Source: an uncultured Eisenbergiella sp. (GTDB lineage: Bacteria > Bacillota > Clostridia > Lachnospirales > Lachnospiraceae). Taken from it: a DNA stretch of 61,955 nucleotides. Numbering within the stretch: position 1 is the first letter of the stretch; every line of letters begins with the position of its first letter. Made by a program: the position numbers and the translations under genes. The notes under the pieces were generated by a model. That model saw only the letters and a program-made list of their open reading frames with translations. It searched no databases and had not been told where the DNA came from. The DNA lies in assembly GCA_910585455.1 (NCBI GenBank), contig CAJUEL010000028.1:1-61955 (forward strand), given 5' to 3'. Shown in pieces: positions 52,854-61,884 of the stretch.

Positions 52854-54179
52854 ATGAAAAAGAACGCATTGCTAAAAGGAACCTTCATCCTGACACTCGC
52901 AGGCCTGCTCAGCCGATGCATCGGCTTTTTTTATCGCATTTTCCTCTCCCGGATGTTCGGGGAGGAAGGGATGGGCATCTATGAATTGATGAATCCGGTG
53001 CTCACCCTCACCTTCGCCCTGTGTACCTCCGGTATCCAGAGCGCCATTTCCAAATTCGTCGCCAGTGAAACGGAAAATGGCGGAAACAGAAATCGTCTGC
53101 GCATCCTGCTTACAGGCGCCTTTTTCTCCGTCCTGCTTTCCGCCGCCTGTGCCGCCTGTGTCTATCAAGGCGCCGATTACATCGCCCTCTCCCTGCTCAA
53201 TGAACCGCGCTGCGCCCCGCTTTTGCGGCTTGCCGCCCTCTCCTTCCCTGCCGCCTGCCTGCATTCCTGCAATAACGGCTATTTTTACGGCATAAAAAAG
53301 GCTGGGCTTCCCGCCTTCTGCCAGCTCTTCGAGCAAGCCTTCCGCGTGGGCAGCGTTTTTCTTTTCTGGAACTACGCACAACAGCATGGCGTAACCTTTT
53401 CCATCAATGTCGCCGCCGTCGGGCTGGTCATCGGGGAACTGGCCTCCACACTGGTCTCCATTCCCGTCACATGGCTGCATTTTGTCCGTATGGGAGACCT
53501 TTCGGCTCTCCCTGCATCGCCCCTTAACCGCATCGCTTCCCGCATTCTGCTTTTCGCCGCGCCCCTTTCCGCAAACCGGGTCTGCCTGCACCTTCTGGGC
53601 GCGGTGGAATCCGCCCGGATTCCGGTCAGTCTGCAGCAGTTTGGCTATACCCAGAAACAGGCGCTCTCCATTTACGGCGTTTTTACCGGCATGGCGATGA
53701 CCTGCATTCTGTTCCCCGGCGCAATCACAAACTCCGTCTCCGTCCTGCTCATGCCCCTGATCGCAGAAGCGGATTCCTCCCGCAATAAAAACGCGATCCG
53801 AACCGCCATCTTAAAATGCATCCGCTACTGCCTCCTTCTGGGCATCGTGTGCATGGCGCTCTTTTTGTGCACGGGCAGCCTGATCGGAAATGCGCTTTTT
53901 CACAGCGAACTGGCCGGAAAGTTCATCCGCACCTTAAGCTTCATCTGTCCTTTTCTCTACCTGAACACCACCCTGTTTTCCATTCTGAACGGACTGGGAA
54001 AAACGGGTTATACCTTCCTCTTTAATATGCTCGCCCTGCTCATCCGCCTGGGCTTTGTCCTTTTTATAGTGCCATCCTTCGGCATCAAGGGCTTTTTATG
54101 GGGCATGCTCGCAGGACAGCTTTTCATGAGCGCCGCCAGCCTTTTACTGCTGCGTCCCCACATCGCCCTTGCCCCGTGA
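52854..54179 (+). CDS. SpoVB/MurJ-like lipid flippase family protein
   Basis: The 441-residue protein has about 14 membrane helices. It begins KGTFILTLAGLLSRCIGFFY, a polysaccharide-transport MVF-family pattern, and contains GAITNSVSVLLMPLIAEADS. It may flip lipid-linked peptidoglycan or cortex precursors during growth or sporulation. The true start is set at 52854 by GGAG upstream and the conserved pattern. It is divergent from mnmA and ends 2 bases before palindrome C. Confidence 0.88.
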   Translation: MKKNALLKGTFILTLAGLLSRCIGFFYRIFLSRMFGEEGMGIYELMNPVLTLTFALCTSGIQSAISKFVASETENGGNRNRLRILLTGAFFSVLLSAACAACVYQGADYIALSLLNEPRCAPLLRLAALSFPAACLHSCNNGYFYGIKKAGLPAFCQLFEQAFRVGSVFLFWNYAQQHGVTFSINVAAVGLVIGELASTLVSIPVTWLHFVRMGDLSALPASPLNRIASRILLFAAPLSANRVCLHLLGAVESARIPVSLQQFGYTQKQALSIYGVFTGMAMTCILFPGAITNSVSVLLMPLIAEADSSRNKNAIRTAILKCIRYCLLLGIVCMALFLCTGSLIGNALFHSELAGKFIRTLSFICPFLYLNTTLFSILNGLGKTGYTFLFNMLALLIRLGFVLFIVPSFGIKGFLWGMLAGQLFMSAASLLLLRPHIALAP

Positions 54180-54181
54180 AA

Positions 54182-54532
54182 CAATGTCATTAAGTTTAGC
54201 GGCGGGCGGCTGGAACAGAACGGGGAAGCGGCAGCGGACACAGGGGCGGGAGAGCGCTCAGGAGGGGACTGACTGTTTCCGGCCGCGATATCCGGAGCGG
54301 GAAAATCCTCAAAATATCAGGATATTCCTGAGCGCCACAGGGCGCAACAAACTCACTGCGTTCGGACAGTATTGCGCCCTGTGGCAGGAATATCCTTCCA
54401 TTTTGGGAATTTCTCCGCTCCGGATAAAGCGTCCGGAAACAGTCAGTCCCCTCCTGGCGCCCTCCCGCCCCTGTGTCCGCTGCCGCTTCCCCGTTCTGTT
54501 CCAGCCGCCCGCCGCTAAACTTAATGACATTG
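54182..54532. repeat. 351-bp near-perfect palindrome, copy C
   Basis: It runs from CAATGTCATTAAGTTTAGCG to the exact inverse. The arms stay complementary with few changes for about 160 bases around the core CAGGGCGCAACAAACTCACT ... ACAGTATTGCGCCCTG. The loop orientation is opposite to copies A and B. The outer arms differ from both other copies. It lies between the flippase gene and the DAHP synthase promoter. Confidence 0.93.
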
Positions 54533-54587
54533 CCCATAAAAAGTAACCAAAATGCAACGGAAAGCAACAGGAATGATAAAAACACGC

Positions 54588-54616
54588 TTGCCTTCAATGA
54601 TTTTCTATAATATAAT
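54588..54616 (+). promoter_or_regulatory. promoter of DAHP synthase gene
   Basis: TTGCCT (54588-54593), 17 bases, then TATAAT (54611-54616). The roughly 95-base leader that follows is GC-rich with short palindromes such as GCGCGGCCATGCGC, but no clear attenuator peptide was found. Confidence 0.7.
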
Positions 54617-54717
54617 GGGCGTTGGCAAGAGGGGCGGGCGCGTATATCCGATGCCCGTGTCCGCGCGGCCATGCGCGTGATCGCCAAAGTACAATAGAAA
54701 AACAGGAGAATACATAT

Positions 54718-55749
54718 ATGAGTTTCCAATTTGTCACCCATCTTCCGACCCCGGAAGAAATCAAAAAGGACTATCCGGTGCCCGCAGAGTTTGTCCGGCT
54801 CAAAGCGATCCGGGACGCTGAAATCAGGGATGTCATCACCGGCAAAAGCGATAAATTTTTAGTGATCATCGGTCCCTGCTCCGCGGACAACGAGGATGCC
54901 GTCTGTGATTATATCAGCCGCCTTTCGAAGGTGAATGAAAAGGTTTCGGACCGTCTGATTTTGATTCCCAGAATTTACACCAATAAGCCGCGCACCACCG
55001 GCGAAGGCTATAAGGGCATTGTACACCAGCCCGACCCCGGCAAGAAGGAGGACTTTTTACAGGGACTGATCGCCATGCGCAGAATGCATATTCACGCCTT
55101 TGAGGAATCCGGCCTGACCGCTGCGGATGAAATGCTTTACCCCGACAACTGGGGTTATGTTTCGGACATCCTCTCCTATGTGGCGATCGGCGCGCGTTCC
55201 GTGGAGGATCAGCAGCACCGGCTGACTGTCAGCGGCTTCGACGTGCCCGCCGGCATGAAGAATCCCACCAGCGGTGATTTTTCTGTCATGCTCAATTCCG
55301 TTTATGCGGCACAGCATGCCCACTCCTTTATCTATCGGGGCTGGGAGGTCCATACCAGCGGAAACGAGCTGGCCCATACTGTCCTACGCGGCGCGACCAA
55401 CAAATACGGGCGCAACCTGCCCAATTATCACTATGAGGATTTAAGCACCCTGCTCATGCTTTACAATGAACGGGATTTAAAAAATCCTGCCTGCATCATC
55501 GACTCCAACCATTCCAATTCCAATAAGCAGTTTTCCCAGCAGATCCGGATTGTGAAGGAGGTCATGCACAGCAGAAATTTAAATGCCGATATCAAAAGGC
55601 TCGTAAAGGGTGTGATGGTGGAAAGCTATATAGAAGAAGGCTGCCAGAAAGTCGGGGGCGGTGTCTATGGCAAATCCATCACGGACCCCTGCCTGGGTTG
55701 GGCGGACAGCGAGCGACTGATTCTGGATATTGCGGAGCTGAACCGTTGA
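54718..55749 (+). CDS. aroF: 3-deoxy-7-phosphoheptulonate synthase (class I)
   Basis: The 343-residue enzyme condenses PEP and erythrose 4-phosphate, the first step to aromatic amino acids. It has the class I pattern FLVIIGPCSADNEDAV, IPRIYTNKPRTTGEGYKG (Arg and Lys of the PEP site), IGARSVEDQQHR, AGMKNPTSGDF and IIDSNHSNSNK. The start at 54718 has AGGAGA upstream. Which amino acid gives feedback cannot be read. Monocistronic; a repeat-expanded terminator follows. Confidence 0.95.
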   Translation: MSFQFVTHLPTPEEIKKDYPVPAEFVRLKAIRDAEIRDVITGKSDKFLVIIGPCSADNEDAVCDYISRLSKVNEKVSDRLILIPRIYTNKPRTTGEGYKGIVHQPDPGKKEDFLQGLIAMRRMHIHAFEESGLTAADEMLYPDNWGYVSDILSYVAIGARSVEDQQHRLTVSGFDVPAGMKNPTSGDFSVMLNSVYAAQHAHSFIYRGWEVHTSGNELAHTVLRGATNKYGRNLPNYHYEDLSTLLMLYNERDLKNPACIIDSNHSNSNKQFSQQIRIVKEVMHSRNLNADIKRLVKGVMVESYIEEGCQKVGGGVYGKSITDPCLGWADSERLILDIAELNR

Positions 55750-55759
55750 TGCTTCCGGA

Positions 55760-55865
55760 CTCAAAAAGCGCCCTCCCGGGCGCCAAAAAGCTCACCCTCT
55801 CGGGTGCTCAAAAAGCTCACCCTCTCGGGTGCTCAAAAAGCTCACCCTCTCGGGTGAGCTTTTGC
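55760..55865. repeat. 25-bp tandem repeat built from a terminator hairpin
   Basis: CAAAAAGCTCACCCTCTCGG followed by GTGCT repeats at 55784, 55809 and, in changed form, from 55834; a diverged unit starts at 55760. The last unit forms the perfect stem AAAAGCTCACCC/GGGTGAGCTTTT (55837-55864), a bidirectional terminator between aroF and the recombinase gene. The recombinase's last codons lie in it. Confidence 0.9.
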
Positions 55866-56726
55866 ATATACTTCTCTGATATGATTCTGGTTCAGGGTGG
55901 CGTATATCTGGGTTGTGGAAATGTCGGAGTGTCCCAGCATTTCCTGTACGCTCTTCAAATCCGCTCCATTTGCCACCAGATGGGCGGCAAAGGAATGACG
56001 CAGCGTATGAGGCGTAATTTCCTCCCGGATATCCGCTTTCTGCGCATAGTGCTTGACCAGCTTCCAAAATCCCTGACGGCTCATTGGCTTGCCGGAGCAA
56101 TTCACAAACAGCATATCCTCCTCCGGTTCCACAACCATTTGCGGGCGCGCATGCAAAACATATGCCTGCAATGCCTCCCGCGCCTTCGTGCCAAAAGGCA
56201 CCACCCTGTCCTTTGCATGGTCATGGCAAATAATATATTCCATCTGCAAATTTACATCGGAAAGTTTTAAGCCAATCAGCTCCGACACCCGGATTCCCGT
56301 GGCATATAAAAGCTCGAGCATCGCCCTGTCCCGGATTTCCTTGACATTTCTGTCTCCGGGCTGCTCCAAAAGACGCCCTACCTCTTCCATTGACAACACG
56401 CCCGGCATCCGCTTCTCCACCTTCGGCGCCTTTAAATGCTCCGAAAGGTCAGTTCTGACAATGCCGCTTTTGAGCAGATACTGATAAAGCCCCCTGACGG
56501 AAGCAATATTCCGCGAAATTGTGGCCGCCTTGAAGCCTGCCATTTCCAGATGGCGGACATATGCATGCAAAGAAGACGCTGTTATTTCTTCCACAGATGC
56601 AATCCCCTGCGTGCCCAGATAATCCTTCAGCTTGTACAGATCCCGCCTATAAGACATTTCTGTATTCTCAGACGTATGTCTGACATTATGTAAATAAGTG
56701 ATAAACGACTGAATCTGCTCTTCCAT
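55842..56726 (-). CDS. xerD: XerC/XerD-type tyrosine recombinase
   Basis: The 294-residue protein has the length of Xer recombinases and catalytic residues Arg146 (GIRVSEL), Lys172, His240 and Arg243 (HTLRHSF), His266 (LGHSD) and Tyr275 (IYATLNQNH). It probably resolves chromosome dimers. Its neighbours (spoIIM, ADP-ribose pyrophosphatase) fit a core chromosomal Xer gene of Clostridia rather than a mobile integrase. The ATG at 56726 matches the start of homologous sequence (MEEQIQSFITYL); the last residues AKAHPRG are read from the terminator repeat. Confidence 0.92.
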   Translation of the reverse strand: MEEQIQSFITYLHNVRHTSENTEMSYRRDLYKLKDYLGTQGIASVEEITASSLHAYVRHLEMAGFKAATISRNIASVRGLYQYLLKSGIVRTDLSEHLKAPKVEKRMPGVLSMEEVGRLLEQPGDRNVKEIRDRAMLELLYATGIRVSELIGLKLSDVNLQMEYIICHDHAKDRVVPFGTKAREALQAYVLHARPQMVVEPEEDMLFVNCSGKPMSRQGFWKLVKHYAQKADIREEITPHTLRHSFAAHLVANGADLKSVQEMLGHSDISTTQIYATLNQNHIREVYAKAHPRG

Positions 56727-56913
56727 CCCACATAAGCCCTTTTTGATAAACGAAAAACAATGTCTCTTTTGTCCGGAGATCATTATAATCAATTTTCTTA
56801 CAAAAAGCAATGTGGAAAACTCCCATGTTTCCGCTTATTTTTCAGCACTTTTACCAGACATACCAGATGTCGGCATTCGCTGTTTGATTTCCCCTATATC
56901 TTGCATATCTGTG

Positions 56914-57456
56914 CTAAAAAAATCTCAGCACCACTTTCAAAATATATGGATTCACATAACTTTCCACAAAACATCCCATTATGACAACCACCAGCGGTAT
57001 CAAAAGCCTTTTCCTCTCCATCCTGCGATGGCACCAGTCCATCAGCATCAGATAGCCAGGAATGAGCAAAAGCTGCTGCGGTAACATGCAGGACAGAAAA
57101 AAAAATATGCCTTTTACGCCATAGCGCATGGACAATGCCGTCAGCACTCCGCCGGCAGAGCCTCCAAACCAGATCAGCAAGAGGCAGATTCCTGCCCATC
57201 CCGCTCCCGCCGCGGAAAGCAACACCAAAAACGCCACAATTCCCAGCCTTTCCTGTAAGCAATACAGGAGCAATCTGCTCTTGTCTATATCCAGATGTCG
57301 CAGCCCGGACATAAACTGACTGTCCAGATAGCCGTTTTCGATCACAAGCTCTTCATAAAACAGACACATGAGAGCAATTCCCGCCAAAAATCCTGTCAAA
57401 AAAAAGAGCATCCACCTCGTCCTCTGTATCCTGTCCAGTTTCCAGGAAAAAATCAT
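56914..57456 (-). CDS. spoIIM: stage II sporulation protein M
   Basis: The 180-residue membrane protein has about five hydrophobic segments (WMLFFLTGFLAGIALMCLFY near the start, GILCLLLIWFGG-like middle, LLIPLVVVIMGCFVESYVNP at the end), matching SpoIIM. With SpoIID and SpoIIP it drives engulfment of the forespore in the mother cell. Its presence indicates a spore former or recent descendant. The RBS lies in a hairpin. Confidence 0.85.
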   Translation of the reverse strand: MIFSWKLDRIQRTRWMLFFLTGFLAGIALMCLFYEELVIENGYLDSQFMSGLRHLDIDKSRLLLYCLQERLGIVAFLVLLSAAGAGWAGICLLLIWFGGSAGGVLTALSMRYGVKGIFFFLSCMLPQQLLLIPGYLMLMDWCHRRMERKRLLIPLVVVIMGCFVESYVNPYILKVVLRFF

Positions 57457-57462
57457 AAAATT

Positions 57463-57508
57463 ACCCCCAAAATCCGCTTCCTCCTAAATATATGCGGACT
57501 TTGGGGGT
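57463..57508 (-). promoter_or_regulatory. hairpin covering the spoIIM ribosome binding region
   Basis: On the minus strand ACCCCCAAAGTCCGC pairs with GCGGATTTTGGGGGT (one mismatch), and AGGAGG lies in the loop. The spoIIM ATG follows 6 bases after the stem, with GGGGGT as the nearest possible RBS inside the stem. The layout might limit translation or act as a terminator; it has no T-run. Confidence 0.45.
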
Positions 57509-57572
57509 GGTAGTCCTTTCGCCTGCCACAAAAAGCTCCTTTCCGGGGCATTTTCCTAAAGGACATTGCGCA

Positions 57573-58103
57573 CTACAGGAATTTGTTCCGATAGCTCATG
57601 ATTGCCGCAATCGTTTTGGAATCTTCAATCTGTCCGGCATAGATCATCTCACACAGCTCTTCCACGTCATAGGCTTTTACATCGATAAATTCATCCTCAT
57701 CCAGATGTTGTCTTGTCGGCACGAGATCGCGTGCCACGTAAATATCTATTTTCTCATTGCAAAACGCCACCGTCGTCCGTATGGAAATCAGCAGGGAAAT
57801 CTCCTTTGCCCGGTATCCGGTCTCCTCCTCCAGCTCCCGCAGCGCCGCCACATCCGTAGGCTCTCCGTTAAGCCCACCCGCGGGAATTTCCAGCGTATAA
57901 CGGTCCAGCGCATTCCGCCACTGCCGCACCATGAGCAGCTTTCCTTCCTCCGTCACCGCCACCACCGCGGCAGCTCCCTTATGTCCGATGAAATCCCATT
58001 CCACCACATTTCCATTCGGCACAAGAATCGTATCCCGATAATAATCAATAATGCTTCCCTGAAAAACCAGCTTTCTGTCAAGACGTTTAAATTCATCCGC
58101 CAT
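57573..58103 (-). CDS. nudF: ADP-ribose pyrophosphatase, Nudix family
   Basis: The 176-residue product has the Nudix box GGLNGEPTDVAALRELEEET then GY with all metal-binding glutamates, and an N-terminal domain typical of ADP-sugar pyrophosphatases (EFKRLDRKLVFQGSIIDYYR). It cleaves ADP-ribose to AMP and ribose 5-phosphate. It stands between rny and spoIIM on the same strand; a terminator precedes it, so it may have its own promoter. Confidence 0.9.
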   Translation of the reverse strand: MADEFKRLDRKLVFQGSIIDYYRDTILVPNGNVVEWDFIGHKGAAAVVAVTEEGKLLMVRQWRNALDRYTLEIPAGGLNGEPTDVAALRELEEETGYRAKEISLLISIRTTVAFCNEKIDIYVARDLVPTRQHLDEDEFIDVKAYDVEELCEMIYAGQIEDSKTIAAIMSYRNKFL

Positions 58104-58121
58104 TTATAGGCTCCTTTCATT

Positions 58122-58172
58122 GAAAAACGGAAATCACTGTAAATGCTGTTAAAGCATCTACATGATTTCCGT
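58122..58172 (-). terminator. terminator after rny
   Basis: ACGGAAATCA (58127-58136) and TGATTTCCGT (58163-58172) pair exactly; an inner stem TGTAAATGCT/AGCATCTACA lies between. On the minus strand the hairpin is followed by TTTTTCA. Confidence 0.8.
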
Positions 58173-58186
58173 CCATTTGCTAAACG

Positions 58187-59737
58187 TTATTTCGCGTAAT
58201 CCGTTACGCGGCTTTCTCTGATCACATTGACCTTGATCTGTCCCGGATATTCCAGCTCCGCTTCAATCTGCTTGGAAATATCACGCGCCAACAGTACCAT
58301 GTCCGCATCAGAGATCTGCTCAGGAACTACCATAACCCGAATCTCTCTGCCCGCCTGAATGGCAAAAGATTTGTCTACACCTTTGAAATTGTTGGAAATA
58401 TCTTCTAGCTGTTTTAATCTGCTGGTATAAGTTTCCAGCGTTTCCCTTCTCGCCCCCGGTCTTGCCGCGGAAATGGTATCGGCAGCCTGTACGATGCAGG
58501 AAATCAGTGAGGTCGGTTCCACATCCCCGTGATGAGATTCCACGGCGTTGATGACCGTAGCAGATTCCTTGTATTTCTTACAAAGCTCTACGCCCAGCTG
58601 GATATGGGAACCCTCCATTTCATGGTCCACTGCCTTTCCAATATCATGGAGCAGACCGGCACGCTTCGCCAGTCTCACATCAAGCCCCATCTCTGCCGCA
58701 AGCAGACCGGAAAGCTGTGCCACCTCAATAGAATGCTTTAACGCATTCTGTCCATAGCTTGTCCTGAATTTCATCTTGCCGAGCAATCTGATCAATTCGG
58801 AATGGATGCCATGTACGCCTACCTCCAGCAGGGCTGCTTCCCCTTCCTCCTTTATCATGTTCTCGACTTCGCGCTGCGCTTTCTCCACCATCTCTTCGAT
58901 TCTCGCCGGATGGATTCTTCCATCCACGATCAGCTTTTCCAATGCGACGCGCGCAACCTCACGCCGGATCGGATCAAATCCGGAAAGCACCACAGCTTCC
59001 GGCGTATCATCAATAATCAAATCCACGCCGGTGAGCGTCTCAAGCGTTCTGATATTTCTTCCTTCACGCCCGATAATGCGTCCCTTCATTTCATCATTCG
59101 GAAGCTGGACGACAGAAATCGTCGTTTCAGATACATGATCTGCAGCACATTTCTGGATGGCGTTTACCACATATTCCTTCGCCTTCTTGTCCGCTTCCTC
59201 TTTGGCGCGATGCTCCATTTCCTTGATCATCACAGCCGTTTCATGCTTCACTTCATCTTCAACAATTTTCAATAAGTAGTCTTTTGCCTGGTCGGAGGTC
59301 AAACCAGAGATTCTTTCCAGTTCCTGGATACGCTGCTCGTTTAATTTGGATATCTCTTCACGCTGCTTATGCATTTCGTCTTCGCGTCTTGCCAGATGAG
59401 CCTCTTTCTTCTCGATCGCATCGGCTTTCTTATCGATGTTCTCTTCTTTCTGCTGCACTCTGCGTTCGAAACGTTGTACTTCCGCTCTGCGTTCTTTGAT
59501 CTCTTTATCCAGTTCGTTTTTCGTACGAATGGATTCTTCCTTCACTTCCAGCAGACCTTCCCGTTTCTTCGTCTCGGCAGTCTTTAATGCCTCATCGATA
59601 ATCTCTCTGGCCTTGTCCTCCGCATTGCCGATCGTCGCTTCAATCGCTTTCTTACTGCGATCCGCGGCAATATATGCGGTGACAGGAATCGAAATGACCA
59701 GCGTAACGAGTACCGCTATTACGATTGGTCCTATCAC
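58187..59737 (-). CDS. rny: ribonuclease Y
   Basis: The 516-residue endonuclease starts mRNA decay. It has an N-terminal membrane anchor (VIAVLVTLVISIPVTAYIAA), a long coiled coil (25-200), a KH domain (GRIIGREGRNIRTLETLTGV) and an HD domain (AKRAGLLHDIGKAVDHEMEG) near residue 360. Its length and domain order match the Bacillus protein. AAGGAGGTG precedes the ATG at 59737. It sits next to recX-recA on the same strand, a common Clostridia order. Confidence 0.96.
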   Translation of the reverse strand: MIGPIVIAVLVTLVISIPVTAYIAADRSKKAIEATIGNAEDKAREIIDEALKTAETKKREGLLEVKEESIRTKNELDKEIKERRAEVQRFERRVQQKEENIDKKADAIEKKEAHLARREDEMHKQREEISKLNEQRIQELERISGLTSDQAKDYLLKIVEDEVKHETAVMIKEMEHRAKEEADKKAKEYVVNAIQKCAADHVSETTISVVQLPNDEMKGRIIGREGRNIRTLETLTGVDLIIDDTPEAVVLSGFDPIRREVARVALEKLIVDGRIHPARIEEMVEKAQREVENMIKEEGEAALLEVGVHGIHSELIRLLGKMKFRTSYGQNALKHSIEVAQLSGLLAAEMGLDVRLAKRAGLLHDIGKAVDHEMEGSHIQLGVELCKKYKESATVINAVESHHGDVEPTSLISCIVQAADTISAARPGARRETLETYTSRLKQLEDISNNFKGVDKSFAIQAGREIRVMVVPEQISDADMVLLARDISKQIEAELEYPGQIKVNVIRESRVTDYAK

Positions 59738-59910
59738 AGGAGCACCTCCTTATTAAATTTTCATTGTACGATATCAGTTTAAGAATGCGAATGAACATTC
59801 CTATCATCAATTTTACAACACTACAATTTTAAACAAAATTGTAAGATATGTCAAGCAGTTCCGATAATTTTTCTCTTTTCAGATCGTTTATTGGTAAAAA
59901 GCGACAAAAA

Positions 59911-60522
59911 TCAGTCGATTGTTAACGCCTTTTTTATCGCATCGCTTCCGATTCCTTTCCGGTACAAAAATGCCGCCATTTTCTGTTTTTCCTTAAAATC
60001 CGCCGTTTCTGCATCAAAATGCTTCTTCTGTACCCATTTTAAAGCGAGGGCGTATTCATCCGGAACGCTGCCCTGCTCTTCCTTCGTTCCAAACGCTTCT
60101 TCGATCAGCTCCTTTGCCAGCCCCTTTCTCGAAAGATCCTGCTCTATCACGCGCCTGCTCTTTTTCTCCCTCTGGTTTTCGATATATTCCTCCGCATATC
60201 TCCTGTCGTCCACGTAATGATAAGACTTTACATATTCCAATGCAAGGTCTGCGCACGTCTCCGGATACATCCCCTGCCGAAGCTTTTCCCGAAGCTGTTC
60301 TTCCGTGTATGCCCTGCTCTTTAGCAGGTTCATACAGCGCAGCGTGGCGCGCTTTGGCAAAACCTCTTCCATAATCCTGCGATATGCTTCCTCCTCCAGC
60401 TCTTTCCCCTCCCGTATATCATAAAGACGAAGCTCGCCTCTGTATAACACAAAGGCGAAGCTTTCATCCAGATATATTCTGCTCCGGGACCGGGATATTT
60501 CCTCTATTCCGGTGACAATCAT
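59911..60522 (-). CDS. recX: RecX regulatory protein
   Basis: The 203-residue product has three-helix repeats typical of RecX (LLKSRAYTEEQLREKLRQGM, YVKSYHYVDDRRYAEEYIEN, RRVIEQDLSRKGLAKELIEE). It binds RecA filaments and limits strand exchange. The ATG at 60522 immediately follows the recA stop (TAAATG junction), so both are coupled and SOS-controlled together. Confidence 0.9.
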   Translation of the reverse strand: MIVTGIEEISRSRSRIYLDESFAFVLYRGELRLYDIREGKELEEEAYRRIMEEVLPKRATLRCMNLLKSRAYTEEQLREKLRQGMYPETCADLALEYVKSYHYVDDRRYAEEYIENQREKKSRRVIEQDLSRKGLAKELIEEAFGTKEEQGSVPDEYALALKWVQKKHFDAETADFKEKQKMAAFLYRKGIGSDAIKKALTID

Positions 60523-61647
60523 TTAACCCTCCGCGCTTTCGGCTGCATCCGCTACATCACCCTTCGCCCCTTTGGAGCTGTCCGATTTGCCGCGTTTTGT
60601 GGATGCAGGAGTTTCTTTTCCCGCTTCCTTTGCTTCCTTTACCGCTCCCGTCTGATTCAGGCCATAATGCTCCCGTACCTTTGCCTCAATCGCCGCACAA
60701 ACCTCCGGATTCTCTTTTAAGTATGCTTTGGCATTCTCACGCCCCTGCCCGATCTTATTGCCCTCATACGCGTACCATGCGCCGCTCTTATTGATCACAT
60801 TGATATTGGCGGCGAGATCCAGGATATCGCCCGCCGTGGAAATGCCCTCTCCAAACATGATATCAAATTCCGCTTCCTTAAACGGAGGCGCAATCTTATT
60901 CTTCACAACCTTCACACGGGTGCGGTTTCCTACCACCTCACCGCTCTGCTTTAAGGACTCGATCCTTCTGACATCCAGCCGTACGGAAGAATAAAATTTC
61001 AGCGCCCGCCCACCGGTGGTCGTCTCCGGGTTGCCGAACATCACGCCGACCTTCTCCCGAAGCTGATTGATGAAAACAACCGTACAGTTGGACTTGCTGA
61101 TCACACCTGTCAGCTTCCGAAGCGCCTGCGACATCAGCCTCGCCTGCAGTCCCACATGGGCGTCACCCATATCACCCTCTATCTCCGCCTTCGGCACCAG
61201 CGCCGCAACAGAGTCCACCACCACAATATCGATTGCGCCGGAGCGCACCATCGTCTCCGTGATCTCCAGCGCCTGCTCACCGTTATCAGGCTGAGAAATG
61301 TACAGATTGTCAATATCCACACCGATATTCTTCGCGTAAACGGGATCCAGGGCATGCTCTGCATCGATGAAACCTGCAATGCCGCCGCCCTTCTGCACCT
61401 CGGCGATCATATGCAGCGTAACGGTCGTCTTACCGCTGGATTCGGGTCCATAGATCTCGATAATTCTTCCTTTCGGAATGCCCCCCAGCCCCAGCGCGAT
61501 ATCCAGACTCAGGGAACCGGTTGGAATGGTCTCTATATTCATCTGTCTGGAAGGATCCCCCAGCTTCATAACGGTTCCCTTCCCATATTCCTTTTCCAGA
61601 TGCGCGATGGCGGCATCCAGTGCTTTCAGCTTTTCTTCTTTTTCCAT
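60523..61647 (-). CDS. recA: recombinase RecA
   Basis: The 374-residue product catalyses strand exchange and LexA cleavage. Walker A GPESSGKTT is at 67-75, followed by the Walker B region and L1/L2 loops (NQLREKVGVMFGNPETTTGG). The C-terminus is a long low-complexity tail rich in Lys, Ala and Ser (GKETPASTKRGKSDSSKG). The ATG at 61647 has AAAGGAGAC upstream and matches the usual N-terminus MEKEEKLKALDAAIAHLEKE; the frame upstream to 61827 is not protein-like. A LexA box lies 17 bases upstream. Confidence 0.97.
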   Translation of the reverse strand: MEKEEKLKALDAAIAHLEKEYGKGTVMKLGDPSRQMNIETIPTGSLSLDIALGLGGIPKGRIIEIYGPESSGKTTVTLHMIAEVQKGGGIAGFIDAEHALDPVYAKNIGVDIDNLYISQPDNGEQALEITETMVRSGAIDIVVVDSVAALVPKAEIEGDMGDAHVGLQARLMSQALRKLTGVISKSNCTVVFINQLREKVGVMFGNPETTTGGRALKFYSSVRLDVRRIESLKQSGEVVGNRTRVKVVKNKIAPPFKEAEFDIMFGEGISTAGDILDLAANINVINKSGAWYAYEGNKIGQGRENAKAYLKENPEVCAAIEAKVREHYGLNQTGAVKEAKEAGKETPASTKRGKSDSSKGAKGDVADAAESAEG

Positions 61648-61663
61648 ATCCGTCTCCTTTTCA

Positions 61664-61675
61664 GAACAAATGTTC
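61664..61675. promoter_or_regulatory. LexA (SOS/Cheo) box of recA
   Basis: GAACAAATGTTC matches the Gram-positive GAAC-N4-GTTC operator. It lies between the recA promoter and RBS, so recA-recX should be induced by DNA damage. Confidence 0.9.
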
Positions 61676-61884
61676 TTTCTTTTCTCATCATAAAACATAT
61701 TTTCGATTTTGTCAATCAAATTTTGTGGAAAATATTTGCCATGCGACTTACGCCTGTGAATGTACCAAAAAGAAAAGGACTCCTCTGGCGTCCCTTCCAA
61801 AGAAAATGCGATTTCGTGATTCCCCAATCACCCTACAAGTATAACACAGAATCCCCATCATGAAAACCCTGTTTCTTATTTTTA

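Noticed and set aside
54169..54741. Open frames over palindrome C, including a 181-codon minus frame
   Set aside because: Palindrome artefact. The promoter and RBS for aroF lie there on the other strand.
55784..55865. Short regular 25-bp repeats as a CRISPR array
   Set aside because: Units are directly adjacent with no spacers, and each contains a terminator-like stem. No cas genes are present.
55842..56726. Xer-like recombinase as a second mobile-element integrase
   Set aside because: Length, sequence and neighbours (spoIIM, Nudix, rny, recA) fit the chromosomal XerC/D gene; no att repeats or cargo are seen around it.
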